Assembly: GCA_037957365.1 (NCBI GenBank)
Contig: JARHVA010001922.1
Span: forward strand, 2,882,001-2,946,000
Length of the DNA stretch: 64,000 nucleotides
Source: Torreya grandis
Taxonomy: Eukaryota > Streptophyta > Pinopsida > Cupressales > Taxaceae
Reading direction: 5' to 3'
Part shown: one piece after another, positions 1 to 11,156 of the stretch
Position numbering within the stretch: position 1 is the first letter of the stretch
How the letters are laid out: each line of letters opens with the position of its first letter
Made by a program: the position numbers and the translations under genes
The notes under the pieces: generated by a model
What the model was told of the DNA's origin: nothing
The model's input: only the letters and a program-made list of their open reading frames with translations
Database searches by the model: none

Positions 1-349
1 TGTGGGTTGGTACTCACGAATAGTTGTTGTGTTGGTGCTCGGCAAAGGGGTTTGAAGCTCCTGTGGGTTGGTGCTCATGAATTATATCTGGGTTGGTACT
101 CGGCAAAGGGTTATGGTGCTCCTATGGGTTGTTTCTCATGAATATACTTGAGATTGTTCTCTGTGGTTTTTCCCACATTGGGTTTCCACATTAAATCTGG
201 TGTCTCTCTCTATCTTATGTGGTGTTTATTTTTTGAGTTTTATTGCATATCTTGAATGTTTGATTAAGTGTAATTTGGCTAAAGAGAAGTTTTCATAAGA
301 TATATGATATACTGATTTACCCCCCTCTCAGTATATCCCATGCTTAACA
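1..349 (+). repeat. 3' part of the 5' LTR of the Copia element
   Basis: This matches about 3738-4088 of the downstream LTR, including the end of the 60-bp tandem block, and ends in TTAACA directly before the primer binding site. The rest of this LTR lies left of the window. Confidence 0.88.
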
Positions 350-351
350 AT

Positions 352-363
352 TGGTATCAGAGC
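352..363 (+). other. Primer binding site (initiator Met tRNA type)
   Basis: TGGTATCAGAGC begins two bases after the LTR end and is the standard plant Copia primer site complementary to the 3' end of initiator methionine tRNA. Confidence 0.88.
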
Positions 364-411
364 CGGTTCCTTTTTGAAAAGTTTTACAGCTTGAAGGTAG
401 ATCAGGAAAGC

Positions 412-1898
412 ATGATGGTTGGGTCACAGGAAGGATTTTCTACAAATAAGGCACCTTTGTTTGATGGGATGAATTATGATTTTTGGAGCATGAGAATGAA
501 GGTTTATTTGATGGCCCTTGGATTCAACATATGGAAATCAGTGGTGGAGGAATATGAAAAGCCACAGACATTTGTAATTACTCCAGCAGAAAAGAAGGCA
601 AGTGAATGTAATGCTAAAGCTTTAAATGTTATTTTATGTGGTTTATGTGAATCTAAATTTGTTAAATTTATGAAATGTAAATCTTCTCATGAAACTTGGG
701 TAAAACTTGAGAATATTTATAAAGGTGATGGAAAGGTTCAGCAAGCTAAGTTGTAGACTTTTAAAACGCAGTTTGAAAGTTTCAAGATGGAAGAAGAAGA
801 AAATATAGCAAGTTATCTTTTGTGAGTTGATCAAGTCGTAAATTAGATTCAAGGTCTTGGAGAAACATTGGATGAGTCAACGGTGGTGAAAAAGGTTTTG
901 AGATCTCTACCAATGAGATATGATGCAAAGGTTTTGGCAATTGAGGAAATGAAGAATTTAGCCAAGCTAAAGATGGATGAGCTTCATGGTATTCTCACAG
1001 CATATGAGATGCGGACAGAACAAGATAAACCCTCAAATAGAGATGCAACTTTCAAGACATCAAAGAAACAGAAAGCTAAGATTCAAGAATCAAGTGATAG
1101 TTCCAGTGATGATGAAGATGACAACAGAGCACTTTTCATTCGCAAGCCAAAAAGAGGAACAGGTAAATATCAAGGAAAATTACCTTTTAAATGTTTTAAT
1201 TGTGGAAAGATTGGACATTTTTTAGCTAGATGCCCAGATAAGGTTAATAATGATGAAGAAGAAAAGCCTAATACAAGAAGAATTTAAAAGGAAAATCTAA
1301 GAAGGGATTCGAGAAGAAGAGCCTATATTCTAAAGATCCTAGCTCAGGCGAAGATAGTGGAGTCAGCAATTCAAAAGAAGAAGAGATTTTATTCATGATC
1401 ATACATGAAGATGATCAAGAAGAAGAAGAGGAGGAATCTGAAGTGAATATGGAAGAAGAGCTCATTTGTGCCTTAGAAGAGTTAGAAGATGTTTAGAAGA
1501 AGAATCAAAGATTAAAGCGCCAGACCGAGAAAAATGAACAAGAGTCAAAGGAAATGATTGAAGATCTACAAGCACACTTTGAAGAAGATAAGAAGAATGA
1601 ATAAGATCTCACAGCATAGTTGGAAATAGCAAGAAAAGATTGTGAAAGGTATGTTATTGAAATTGCCTCTTTAAAAGAAGATATTAAGAAAGCAGTCAGT
1701 GATAAAGTAGTCAGTGATTCAAAATTTGAAGATAGCACTAACATGCTGAATAAGATATTGGATAGCCAAAAAGCATATTTAGATAAGATAGGGATTGGTT
1801 TTGAAAAGAAAAAGAGCTATGCTAAAGCTCTTACACAAGAGGAAACAAAAAGGGGAGAAGTGAAGAATACAGAGGACATTCCAAACAGAGAAGGCTAG
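412..1898 (+). pseudogene. Copia gag (SIRE-like) pseudogene
   Basis: The frame starts at the ATG at 412 (Met-Met-Val-Gly) after the primer site. It continues in one frame to 1287 with three in-frame stops: TAG at 754, TGA at 823 and TAG at 844. The N-terminal part is the UBN2-type gag domain. A zinc knuckle, CFNCGKIGHFLARC (C-x2-C-x4-H-x4-C), lies at about 1192-1233. A frame change near 1281-1287 leads into an acidic, Glu/Lys-rich coiled-coil segment (ELICALEELE and following, to 1898) with further stops. Two decayed knuckle-like motifs follow at about 1960-2010 and 2118-2160. The product would package element RNA; this copy cannot make an intact protein. Confidence 0.8.
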
Positions 1899-2289
1899 AA
1901 GGAACAAAGCTACAAAAGGCAATCAGGTCAAAGATATACAAACAGGTCTTATTTTTATGCATATTATTTTTATTGTAATGGATATGGTCACAAGAAATTA
2001 GAATGTAGAAAAATAGATAACAATTTCATAAATAAGGAGAAGGAAAGTCAATATAGTCAAGTAGAAGCCACAACTCTTTTGCTCCTCTATCAAGCTTTGA
2101 TGAAGAGACCATAGTATGCTACAAGTGCAATAATTTTGGACACATAGCTTAGTATTGTAGAAGCATGTTCAAGTCAGTCAAAAAGGATCAGAGTTTTAAA
2201 ACACCATTCATCAAGAAGAAGGTTCAGACATGTTCATGGCAAAAAAAACAACATGAAGATTCTATGATGGTTTAGACAGCGCTGCATGT

Positions 2290-2700
2290 AAGAGGTAAAG
2301 ATCAGCCATGGTTAATTGATAGCAGATGTTCGAGGCATATGACAGGAGATAAAAGTAAATTCATATCTCTAAAGAAGATCAATGGTGGTACAATGAGATA
2401 TAGAGATAAAACCACTGCTAGGATAGCTGGAAAAGGTACTTTGAGTTTGGATTATGGTAGAACTAAGACTAAAAATGTTTTGTATGTAAAAGGTCTTAAG
2501 CATAATCTGTTGAGTGTTAGTCAAATATGTGATCAAGGATATACATTAAAGTTTCATAAAGAAGTTTGTGAGATTAGAAGAAAAGATTCAAATGAGTTGA
2601 TTGCAGATGCTTAAATGATAGGGAACAATGTGTATGTATTGTCAGATATCTTCTCAAAGGCACGATCAAAGGATACATTCAAAGATCAGCGAGAGGAGAT
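2290..2700 (+). pseudogene. Copia protease remnant plus first residues of the pre-integrase domain
   Basis: The reading frame shows WLIDSRCSRHMTGD, the Copia retropepsin start, then the usual ...VLYVKGLKHNLLSVSQICDQG block (about 2480-2540) and, after a stop near 2612, GNNVYVLSD of the GAG-pre-integrase domain. The catalytic Asp-Ser/Thr-Gly is Asp-Ser-Arg here (codon AGA at about 2324), so the active-site glycine is lost. Sequence similarity to pol stops about 70 bases later, where the internal deletion begins. Confidence 0.75.
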
Positions 2701-2744
2701 GGGAGTAATTTCTATTACTTCCTGCCATTGATGTTCAGCATCAG

Positions 2745-2967
2745 TTGAGGGGGAGCTAAGTATTAGCTTCAGGTAGGCCCTTTACCATTAATGTCAAAGG
2801 GGGAGAATAACAAGTACAAGTATAAGTGCAAAAAATAGGTACAGGGAATAGGTATAGGTTGCTACAGTAAGGGGGAGTTACTGTATGTTTTCAGATGATA
2901 GGATGTGTAGGTGACAGGATGTGGCAGTTTTAGGATTGAGGTTGCCATCAATGACAAAGGGGGAGAT
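2745..2967 (+). other. Polypurine tract and repeated tract-like copies before the 3' LTR
   Basis: The functional-looking tract AAAGGGGGAGA ends at 2966, just before the LTR. Near copies of GGGGGAG occur around 2746, 2797 and 2871, each in similar context (for example ATGTCAAAGGGGGAGA), so this non-coding 3' region seems built from repeats of the tract. Confidence 0.7.
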
Positions 2968-3171
2968 TGTTGGAAATATTGTCATTGATGTCAAAGGTCT
3001 AGTATTGTTGGTGATAAAGGCCCCATTGCATTTAATGTTGTTTATCTTGGCTAATGTGAATTAATATTTATTTAATATAAACAAATATATTTTTGGTTGC
3101 ATATGAGACAAAAGAAGGGCACATGGAGAAGTTGAAGAGCCACGGGGTAAAGACAAAAGAAGGATGAGACG

Positions 3172-3340
3172 CATTTTCCCATGAAGAGTCATCTTGGGGA
3201 ATACCAAGAGTCACCAAGTGAAGACAAAAGAGTAAGGGCACAATTTCTCATGAAGGGACACTTTAAGGAATACGAAAAGTCACCAAAGATAAGGACAAAA
3301 GTGGAAAGGACATTTTTGGTCATGAAGGGTCACCACATGA
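3172..3340 (+). repeat. About 69-bp tandem repeat in the U3 part of the Copia LTR
   Basis: A unit of the form TTTCYCATGAAG-RG-CAC...AATAC-AA-AGTCACCAA...AAGG is repeated about 2.4 times (starts near 3172, 3240 and 3310). The short open frame across it is a by-product of the repeat. Confidence 0.65.
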
Positions 3341-3442
3341 CTTTTCAAAGGCTTGAATATGAAAGGTCATACAAGTTTGGCACCATTTTCCATGAGGATT
3401 GAAGGGTCACAAAGGGGGAAGGCCAAAGGTCATTTGGAAAGA

Positions 3443-3450
3443 TATAAATA
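3443..3450 (+). promoter_or_regulatory. TATA box of the Copia LTR
   Basis: TATAAATA followed by AAGG lies in the middle of the LTR, where the U3 promoter is expected; transcription would start about 30 bases downstream, near 3475. Inferred from position and motif only. Confidence 0.5.
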
Positions 3451-3660
3451 AAGGCTTGAGAAGCCATTTTTAACATGGAAGAGAGAGGTTGATTTGATAT
3501 TGTAATATCTAGCTTAGAAGAGAAATTTTGAGAGATGAATATGATTTGTATTTATTATATCTAACTTAGAAGAGAAAAGGTGAGAGAGAGGAAAGAGATA
3601 TTGTATTGAACTATCATTTGTTGAGATAGCAACATTGAGAGATAGGTGTGTGGTATACAC

Positions 3661-3885
3661 AAAGGGGTTGGTGCTCCTGTGGGTTGGTACTCATGAATTG
3701 TTGTTGGGTTGGTGCTCGGCAAAGGGGTTGGTGCTCCTGTGGGTTGGTGCTCATGAATAGTTGATGGTTTGGTGCTTAGCAAAGGGGTTTGAAGCTCTTG
3801 TGGGTTGGTGATCATGAATTGTAGCTGGGTTGGTACTCAGAAAAGGGGTATGGTGCTCCTGTGGGTTGTTTCTCACAAATATACT
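3661..3885 (+). repeat. 60-bp minisatellite inside the Copia LTR
   Basis: About 3.7 copies start at 3661, 3721, 3781 and 3841, each with the core GGTTGGTGCTCCTGTGGGTT and a CATGAAT segment. The same block reaches the left edge of the window in the 5' LTR. It explains the apparent minus-strand reading frame at 3561-3815. Confidence 0.85.
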
Positions 3886-4088
3886 TGAGATTATTCTCTG
3901 TGGTTTTTCCCACATTGGGTTTCCATGTTAAATATGGTGTCTCTCTCTATCTTGTGTGGTGTCTATTTTTTGATTTTTATTGCATATCTTGAATGTTTAA
4001 TTAAGTGGAATTTGGTTAAAGGAAAGTTTTATAAGATATATGATATACTGATTCACCCCCCCCCTCTTAGTATATCCCGTACTTAACA

Positions 4089-7000
4089 AATATGTTGATA
4101 TAAAAACATGAACAAGGGGTAACAACTTCTTTTACTTGTCACCATGCAAACATGTATTTAATATACCCTACAATTATGATAGAAAAAATATTAAAGAAAA
4201 CAAGACAAGCAAGGTCAACATATTTGTGTGCAGATTTAAAAGAAGCTATACAAGTACTCATACCAATGGATAAAAATAATATCTAACAAAATATTGGTAC
4301 ACTTTTTTTGACACAAACTTCTGATCAGACACATAAAGAATTATCTACATGGTATATTTTCTATAGTAATTATGCCTTGAACATTCCTATAGAGCTCTAT
4401 GAATTAAGGGATGCTAATATCAAAATAAGAAATCTAAATGAAATAAGGGTTAATGATATAAATCATTCATTTGTAAAACATAATGAGGTTCCAATGAAGG
4501 ATGCTTTTTTAATTCCTTTTGATCTAAGCAACCTGCTATGTATTATCAAATCAAAGGAAGTCCTAGAATATATGATGAAGAAAAAAATTATAAGGTTCAA
4601 AATTACATATGGCCAACACACAATTACATCACAATAGAGAAATCTTTCTTAAGAGGAATACAATTCACTATCATTGAGAAATAAATGTTCTATTAGAAGG
4701 GTAATATTTTTGAAAACTTGTACTCCATTCTATATTATGCAGAAAATATGTAACTAATATATGAAGCCAACAAAACAATTTATAAGGCTTTATTTTTAGA
4801 AAGAGTTCGATCTACACGTGACCTTATCCAATTGAGAGGTTGGAAGAATCTTGAAATAGGTAAAAAAATTATGAAATAAATACATGAACAAGATGGACAT
4901 TTGTTCACACAAATGAACTATTTAGCACAACAACTACCAGAGAGAAAATGCCTTCTTTTCATGGAACTTGTTTGGGATTGTTTTGATAAGGCATTTGATT
5001 TGTTTTAAAGTGTTACTTTACCTGGTTTAGATAAATAAGATTTAAATCTAATTGGTATAATATTAATTATAAATATTCAAGGGCTTTTAGATAAACAAAA
5101 AATAGAACTAGCAGATTTATTAAAAAAAGGGTATGTTTCCTTCTTGAAAACCCTAGGTACAATAACATGGATACTTGGTGCAAAAAACTGAAGCTAAAAA
5201 GTAACATATTATCAAAAATTACATATTATTTCACCAATCATGATTTGACACTACCTGTAAAAAAAAAATCACACATGAAGAGGTAATGGAGTATTATACA
5301 ATTTTTGTAAAAAGGTTTGATGATTTGTGTGTCCTAGATGAAGGTATTTAAAAAAATAAAACAAGTTTGGAAGCATTATCTCCATATTCAATAAGCATAT
5401 TGGTAAAATATCTAGATAGTGATGGAGGTTAGCTTCTTGGTATAGATACATAAATATTCAACTGCCATTATGGGCCCCCATATCTTTAGCCATCTATTTA
5501 GAGGATTCCAGTGCAATGTTCAATGTTGGTGTGAACACTAATTTGATAATTTTTTAATCTCATTAAAGTTTTTAAGAAATAACATCTTCACCTATTTCTT
5601 CAAGAATTTATTGATCATTTATTTTTAGGGCCTTCAATGTATTCATTATCCACAAACTAGGACATTTTTCTGACATTCAGACCTCTCTCAAGAATCTATG
5701 TGTTGATGATTTCCATTTCATGCAAGAAATGGGTGTCATAGTATGGGGTCTAGATAGTGATGGATTCAATTAGAGTCATATTAAAGGTATCATTTTTTCT
5801 CAAGATCCCACTTATTTTTAGCTTTAATATTTCGTCCTCCATTCACATTAAAGTAAATTAGAGCAAGGTTTTGACATCAACAAAGATGCACTAAAATTTT
5901 AAATGATTGGTTCACACAAAATATAAAGGCCATTCAAAAATGAACTAGATAAATTCCTTTGAGAGAGACTTATCTCTACTTTCAACAATTTGAATACATG
6001 TGAAGTGCTAGGGGTATATACAGGAGCTAGATTGGTGTGTGCTTGTACAAAGTTACAAAGAAATTTATCTTGCATTACAAAAAATGAAAAACAAACAATT
6101 TTTAATATTCAATTTCAAAATTGTTTGACAAATTCAGAGCAACCAATACAAGAACAACCACTTCGATCAGTACCAGGTGCATAACATTTTTAATTTATTT
6201 TATAATCATGTTTCATTTTCCAAATATAACATCACAAAAATACTTTAGTGTATATGCTTTATTTTTAAAACATAATAGCTTAACAATATTTTGGTGTGTA
6301 GCACTAATTTCATTGCATGCAATCGAAGAAACAATAATAACATAAATTCATATCAATTAACATGACACATTTCAAGTTGAAGAAGGTAAGATAAGATCAT
6401 GTATATTTTTTTAATTATATAATTTTTTATTTATCAATTATTTATAATACTAAAAAAATATTTCTTCATCTATTTATGTCTCAATTAAAATAGTTTACAA
6501 CACAACTCTAGAACTTTATGTCTCCAACACAACAACCCATGACATAGCTCTGCAGGTTGTTGCCTCCATAAAAACAACACAAGGTAAAACTCTACAACAA
6601 GACATATTTTTAAAGTATAAATATCAAATCAATTGATGACAAGAATTTTTAGTTACTACATTATATAATACCTTGCAAGGAATAAGTAACCAAAGGTTTA
6701 ATGAAAGAGTGCACCCATACAAACTACAAAAAGGAAAAAAAAGGTGAAAACCCCTTTCAATAAATGTGTAATTATACAATTTCATATAAGTCTACAATTG
6801 AATTTTTCTTCATGGACAAGAGATTATAGAAGACAATAAAATATAGACTTGCATCAACTTGAGATTTGGAAGTGTGGCTTCATTTTATTGTTATGTAGAC
6901 TTGAATGTGGTTGTATTTATCCATTACAATGTTGTTTACATGTTTAATTTACCTATTTTAAAATAACACAATACGTGGTATACTATGTCTTTAATACAAT

Positions 7001-8827
7001 AAATTTTGATGTAGAGTATCCATGTGATCTTTATCAATATAAATAAATAAATTATATTGTGCTATAAATAATTATATTTCTATTGATTTATATAGTTTTT
7101 AATTTGATGTCTCTTATTGGAAGTATATGAAGGGGGTTCAACTATTAAAGTGTATATTCATTTGAAATTAGTGATAGTGAACTTCGGCTTAGAAGATTAA
7201 AGCTATTTTTTTTGTTGTTATGGGATATATAAACATATAAATATGTATTAGTATGCATAATAACAACTAATACTTTCATTACTTTAAGAATATAGATATT
7301 GGTTGATCAATGTTAAATTCCTATCAACATCTATGAGAAATAAGTTATGAAAAAATGGGATTGTTTTAGACTATGATAAAGTTATGGTCAAGTTATAAGG
7401 ATTCAATATGAACATTTATATGCATATGTATGTTACAAAATTGGCAATAGAAATGGTGCATCCATGTATAATGAGTATAGTTACATGTGCCTGAGCATGT
7501 ATATATTTTTATATATGTTTATATGAATCTTTATAAAATTTAAATAAAATCAAATAAAAAAAGCATCAAATGAAATGCATTATGTTCATATGTTACAATA
7601 TGAAATGCAAATCAAAAGCACATCAATGACCAATCTAGTAATACGTAAAACATTTTCTTATAAAATTTCCATGTTATATTTATTATAATATAATATTTTT
7701 AACAAATGATTCATTTTTTTAACAAATTATAGACATTTCAAAGGAGGAGCTAAAATTGACATCTAAAAAACCATTAATTTTGGGGTTGGATGACTTATTA
7801 TTTGTTCTACAAAAAAAAAAGATATGCAAATTAATTATATAAGAAAAAAATAAGATTATAAAATAGAAAATATGTCATACTACATTCGAGATCATTCTAA
7901 AGAAATTTTGAAGGTGGCACTATAGTCTTTTTCCCATGTTGGCATTTGGTCAATGATAGAGGAAAATCATTTAAGGATACTTATTCAAATCATGGGTTAC
8001 ACAAGTTCAAATTTCATGTTTATTTGGGGGAAAATATATTCTAATCCCTTCAATATAACCATAAAAAAATTGGATGAAGTTATTTGTAAAGGGACCTTTG
8101 GAGATGATTTTTCAATTCCAAACATGTTGTTCATTGATTGTAATTTTTGGAATTGTGTTAAAAATAAAAATTTGAAAATGAGTTATGTTACGTCAAGTAG
8201 ATATAATGGAAATTAAAGTTATAAAGATGAAAAGGATTGAATAATCAAAATTCCATCTATCATCACATTCTTGGGAGAAAGCAAAAGATCCATGCTAGCA
8301 GCTGTGAACTAATGTTTATAAAGATGTAACTTCACTATAGTATGATTCTTTCAAGTGTATTTATTGATTATAAATTATAACTATATTAATAAACACTATC
8401 ATCAACTTCATACAAATTAATTCTAAATTATTTCAAATGTAGTTCAATTTATTCCAAATTAATTGATTCTAATTTAGAATTACTTTGATATGGTTAAGTG
8501 CAATTTGATTTATAGTTGGAGATTCCTTGAAAGTATTGAATCGGGTCCAAGTTTCAAATATAATCCCATTTTAATTGGATACTCCATCCATTTATCTTTA
8601 AATTTCCCAAGTTGATCCATTAGTATATTGACACCTGTTCATGAAGATTTTCCCAATGAACAATAAACAATTCTCAAGATATTTTATTAAGTAGATGAAC
8701 TAAATGCTTATTGTGTTTTCATCCATAATTTAGCCATTCAAATGGTGCCATGTGTCCCAAAAAAAGAATCTAATTCAAAGGATCAATGATCAGTCTAAAG
8801 GCCCAAAAGGGTGCCACAAGTTTGAAA
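4089..8827. other. Old AT-rich intergenic DNA
   Basis: Apart from the decayed frame at 4308-5190 I see no LTR, tandem array or gene here. Short open frames (for example 5990-6184 and 7953-8216) have AT-driven composition and no recognisable motif. It is probably old decayed repeat DNA. Confidence 0.6.
4308..5190 (+). pseudogene. Decayed coding region of unknown family
   Basis: An open stretch from 4308 to 4637 has a protein-like composition (for example VPMKDAFLIPFDLSNLL). It continues after stops in the same general direction to about 5190 with further protein-like blocks (RSTRDLIQLRGW, LAQQLPERKCLLFMELVWDC, LLDKQKIELADLLKKGYVSF). I do not recognise the family. Mixed charged and hydrophobic periods over nearly 0.9 kb argue for a former gene or transposon frame rather than chance. 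No flanking repeat or splice site was found that defines its limits. Confidence 0.35.
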
Positions 8828-9512
8828 TAGTCCAATCTATCCAAAATGATCTACTCCCAAATGGTCTAAAATAATTCAATTTATTTATAGTATAGAAAAC
8901 ATATTTATGGATAAAATATTCTCCACTCCACTTTAATGGGTATAAGTCTAAATTATTTAAAATATCCCAATTTAATTAAAATTATATATGCTCAAATGGT
9001 TTGAAACAATCCAATTTATTTAGAATATACAAAATTTATTTTTGGAGAAAATATTCATCACTCCACTTTATAGGTATAAGTCTAAATTATTCAAAATATC
9101 CCAATTTATTCAAAATGATATATGCCCAAATTCTTTGAAACAATCCAATTTATTTCAAATATAAAAAATTTATTTTTGGAGAAAATTCTCTTCACTCCAC
9201 TTTAGTCAATATAAGTCCATATTATTTAAAATAGCCCAATTTATTCAAAATGGTCTATGACCAAATGGTTTGAAATAGTCCAATTTATTTGTAATATAGA
9301 AAATTTATTTTTAGAGAAAATTTTCTCCACTCCACTTTAGTGGGTATAAGTCCAAATTATTCAAAATCATCCAATTCATTCAAAATGATCTATTCCCAAA
9401 TGGTTTGAAACAATCCAAATTAATTTGGAATATAATAAAATTATTTTTGAAAAAAAAATTATCCACTCCACTTTATTGGGTATAAGTCCAAATTATTTGA
9501 AATAGTCCTTTA
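8828..9512 (+). repeat. 135-bp AT-rich satellite array
   Basis: About five head-to-tail copies: the landmark CACTCCACTT recurs at 8924, 9059, 9193, 9328 and 9464, spacing 134-136 bp. Each unit carries CCAATTTATT, CCCAAATGGTTTGAAA and ATAAGTC segments. Copies are visibly diverged. The array abuts the LTR remnant that begins near 9520. Confidence 0.88.
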
Positions 9513-9519
9513 AACTTAT

Positions 9520-9916
9520 TGTTGGCACTAAGTCTACATGGAAACATTTGTCTACTCCCTTGATCGAATAAGATGGTAACTAGGCTGTAACAACCATAAA
9601 AGGGGAGCCAAGTCCCATTGGATATTGTTGATGGTAGTTAGTTTTTATGGTTGATCATTTATGTTGTAGTCACTATTGAGAGTGATGTTGTCTAATAAGG
9701 GTAAAGTCTCAAGTGTTGAATTCTACCAAGAATGCAAAGCTGAGAGATTTGAGAGCTCTTAGAAGGGATCCGAAGGATTTTATGTAAATATGTTAATCTC
9801 ATAATATATTTTAACCTTGTTTTATTAATAAATTTTATTTGATAATTCATTATATATTATTTATGGTTATGTGGTGAGGTGTCCTTTTACTAGTAACACC
9901 CAACATAATTGCATTA
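9520..9916 (+). repeat. 5' LTR remnant of element E
   Basis: This is homologous to about 37690-38124: shared blocks include TCCCTTGAT near the start, GTCCCATT, GAGAGCTCTTAGAAGG-A and the end TGCATTA/TGCATCA. The first half of the LTR is missing; the satellite at 8828-9512 lies in its place. Confidence 0.75.
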
Positions 9917-9918
9917 GT

Positions 9919-9930
9919 TGGTATCAGATC
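9919..9930 (+). other. Primer binding site of element E
   Basis: TGGTATCAGATC follows two bases after the LTR end and differs from the initiator-Met consensus by one base. It fixes E as plus-strand. Confidence 0.7.
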
Positions 9931-11155
9931 AAGGTTAAGAACCTTCAAAATTGTAAGAGGAGAAAATTCTACAAGTGCAAGAGTGTAGTGGATTAATATA
10001 TAAAATAAGGTTGGTAAAACATTGACCATGAGGTAACTAATAGAAGAGATAACTATCAAACCACCAATCATGAGGCAATTAGTGGAGAGTTTTGAAGATA
10101 AAGACTAGTCGATCGTTGACTAGAAGGCAACCAATATAGAGTGGAAAAGATGTGTAGGATCATGATAGATATTTATGACATAAATTTAAAGTATGTGAGA
10201 TTACCTATGTATGATTATGCTAGTATATCATAATATTGGGTGACCTAAAATATTTAATGTTGACTGATCATTGACCATGATGTAATTGATCATGAGAAAT
10301 AAAGAGATAAAGTGTGGTTGAATCACTTATTAGAGGTAAAAATCACATAAATACATGGATAAAAAGACACTAATCATGGGTATTTATATGTGATAGAATA
10401 TTCTAATATAATATCTTATTAGAGGTAGTCAATCATAAGAGAATAGAATAGGCATAATCATCAATCAGAGGTAGCTAGTGTAGAGGTGAAAAGATAAGAA
10501 GCATTAATAAAATCATTGATCTAAGGTAGTTGGGTCATGAAGAGAATATTCTAATTATATTATTGGGTATAAGGTTTCAATAAAAAAAAATCTCCATCAA
10601 GTGTGGATGGGTATAGAATGAAGAGTGCAAAGAGTGAAACAGGCATTGCATAGCATAATAGTGCAAATAAGATAGGACCCAAGGGAGAAGATGCAATGGG
10701 TCTTGGATGTTGAGCTTTGAATAGTTTATTGGAATCCATAGGAATGAATTTTACATGGATCTAGATGTGCCATAGCACACAAAATGGTTGGAGAGATTGT
10801 GAGGAGAAGAATAAATGACAAGGAAAGGAAAGGGTGAGAAAATGGAAACATGTGGTTTCTTAATTACTATACTAAGTAGTGTACTCATAGAGCTACCTCA
10901 AGCTAGATTGAAGTCTCAAGATCCATTAGTTAAAGCTATGTGTCAAGGATCCAACCTTGGGAATAGTCTTGAGGGTAGTAAGGAAATTGACATTGAAGAA
11001 GTTTCTAATCTGGGAAAGTCAGATGGGTTTGTAATCCAAGAATGACTAGGTGAGAGTTGTATGAAGAAAGTGCATAAGTAAGACTAGAGAAGAAGACCCA
11101 GTTGCCATAGTGAATAATGGGTGAATTTAGGTTAGATGTCATTCCACCAAGGTAG
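9931..11155 (+). other. Element E internal segment 1
   Basis: Purine-rich with no credible gene. Repeated loose copies of a motif such as CATGAGGTAACTAATAG, CATGAGGCAATTAGTGG and CAGAGGTAGCTAGTG recur across the segment. The open stretch at 10815-11045 has no recognisable motif. Confidence 0.55.
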
Positions 11156-11156
11156 T

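Larger units (their letters stand above)
1..4088 (+). mobile_element. SIRE-like Ty1/Copia retrotransposon, internally deleted, left end outside the window
   Basis: Two direct long terminal repeats flank a primer binding site, a broken gag with a CCHC knuckle and coiled-coil region, a protease remnant and a polypurine tract. The 3' LTR runs TGTTGG...TTAACA. The internal region is only about 2.6 kb: integrase, reverse transcriptase and RNase H are missing, because sequence passes from just after the protease straight to the 3' non-coding region. The APLFDG...NYDFW gag start and the acidic coiled-coil gag extension resemble the SIRE/Maximus lineage (family knowledge, moderate confidence). It is non-autonomous and has several in-frame stops. 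The right flank is AATAT at 4089-4093; the matching left duplication lies outside the window. Confidence 0.85.
2968..4088 (+). repeat. 3' LTR of the Copia element
   Basis: It starts TGTTGG right after the polypurine tract and ends TTAACA; the last 350 bases match window positions 1-349. Length is about 1,121 bp. It carries a tandem block of about 69-bp units near 3172-3340, a TATA box at 3443 and a 60-bp tandem block at 3661-3885. Confidence 0.87.

Noticed and set aside
3561..3815. Minus-strand frame with repeated HEHQPTGAPTPL-like units
   Set aside because: Produced by the 60-bp minisatellite in the Copia LTR, whose unit length is a multiple of three; not a repeat protein gene.
3661..3885. 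CRISPR-like regular repeats
   Set aside because: Units are contiguous tandem copies with no unique spacers, in an LTR of a plant element.
9850..10071. Minus-strand frame over the LTR end and primer site of E
   Set aside because: No domain; overlaps LTR and primer site signals on the other strand.
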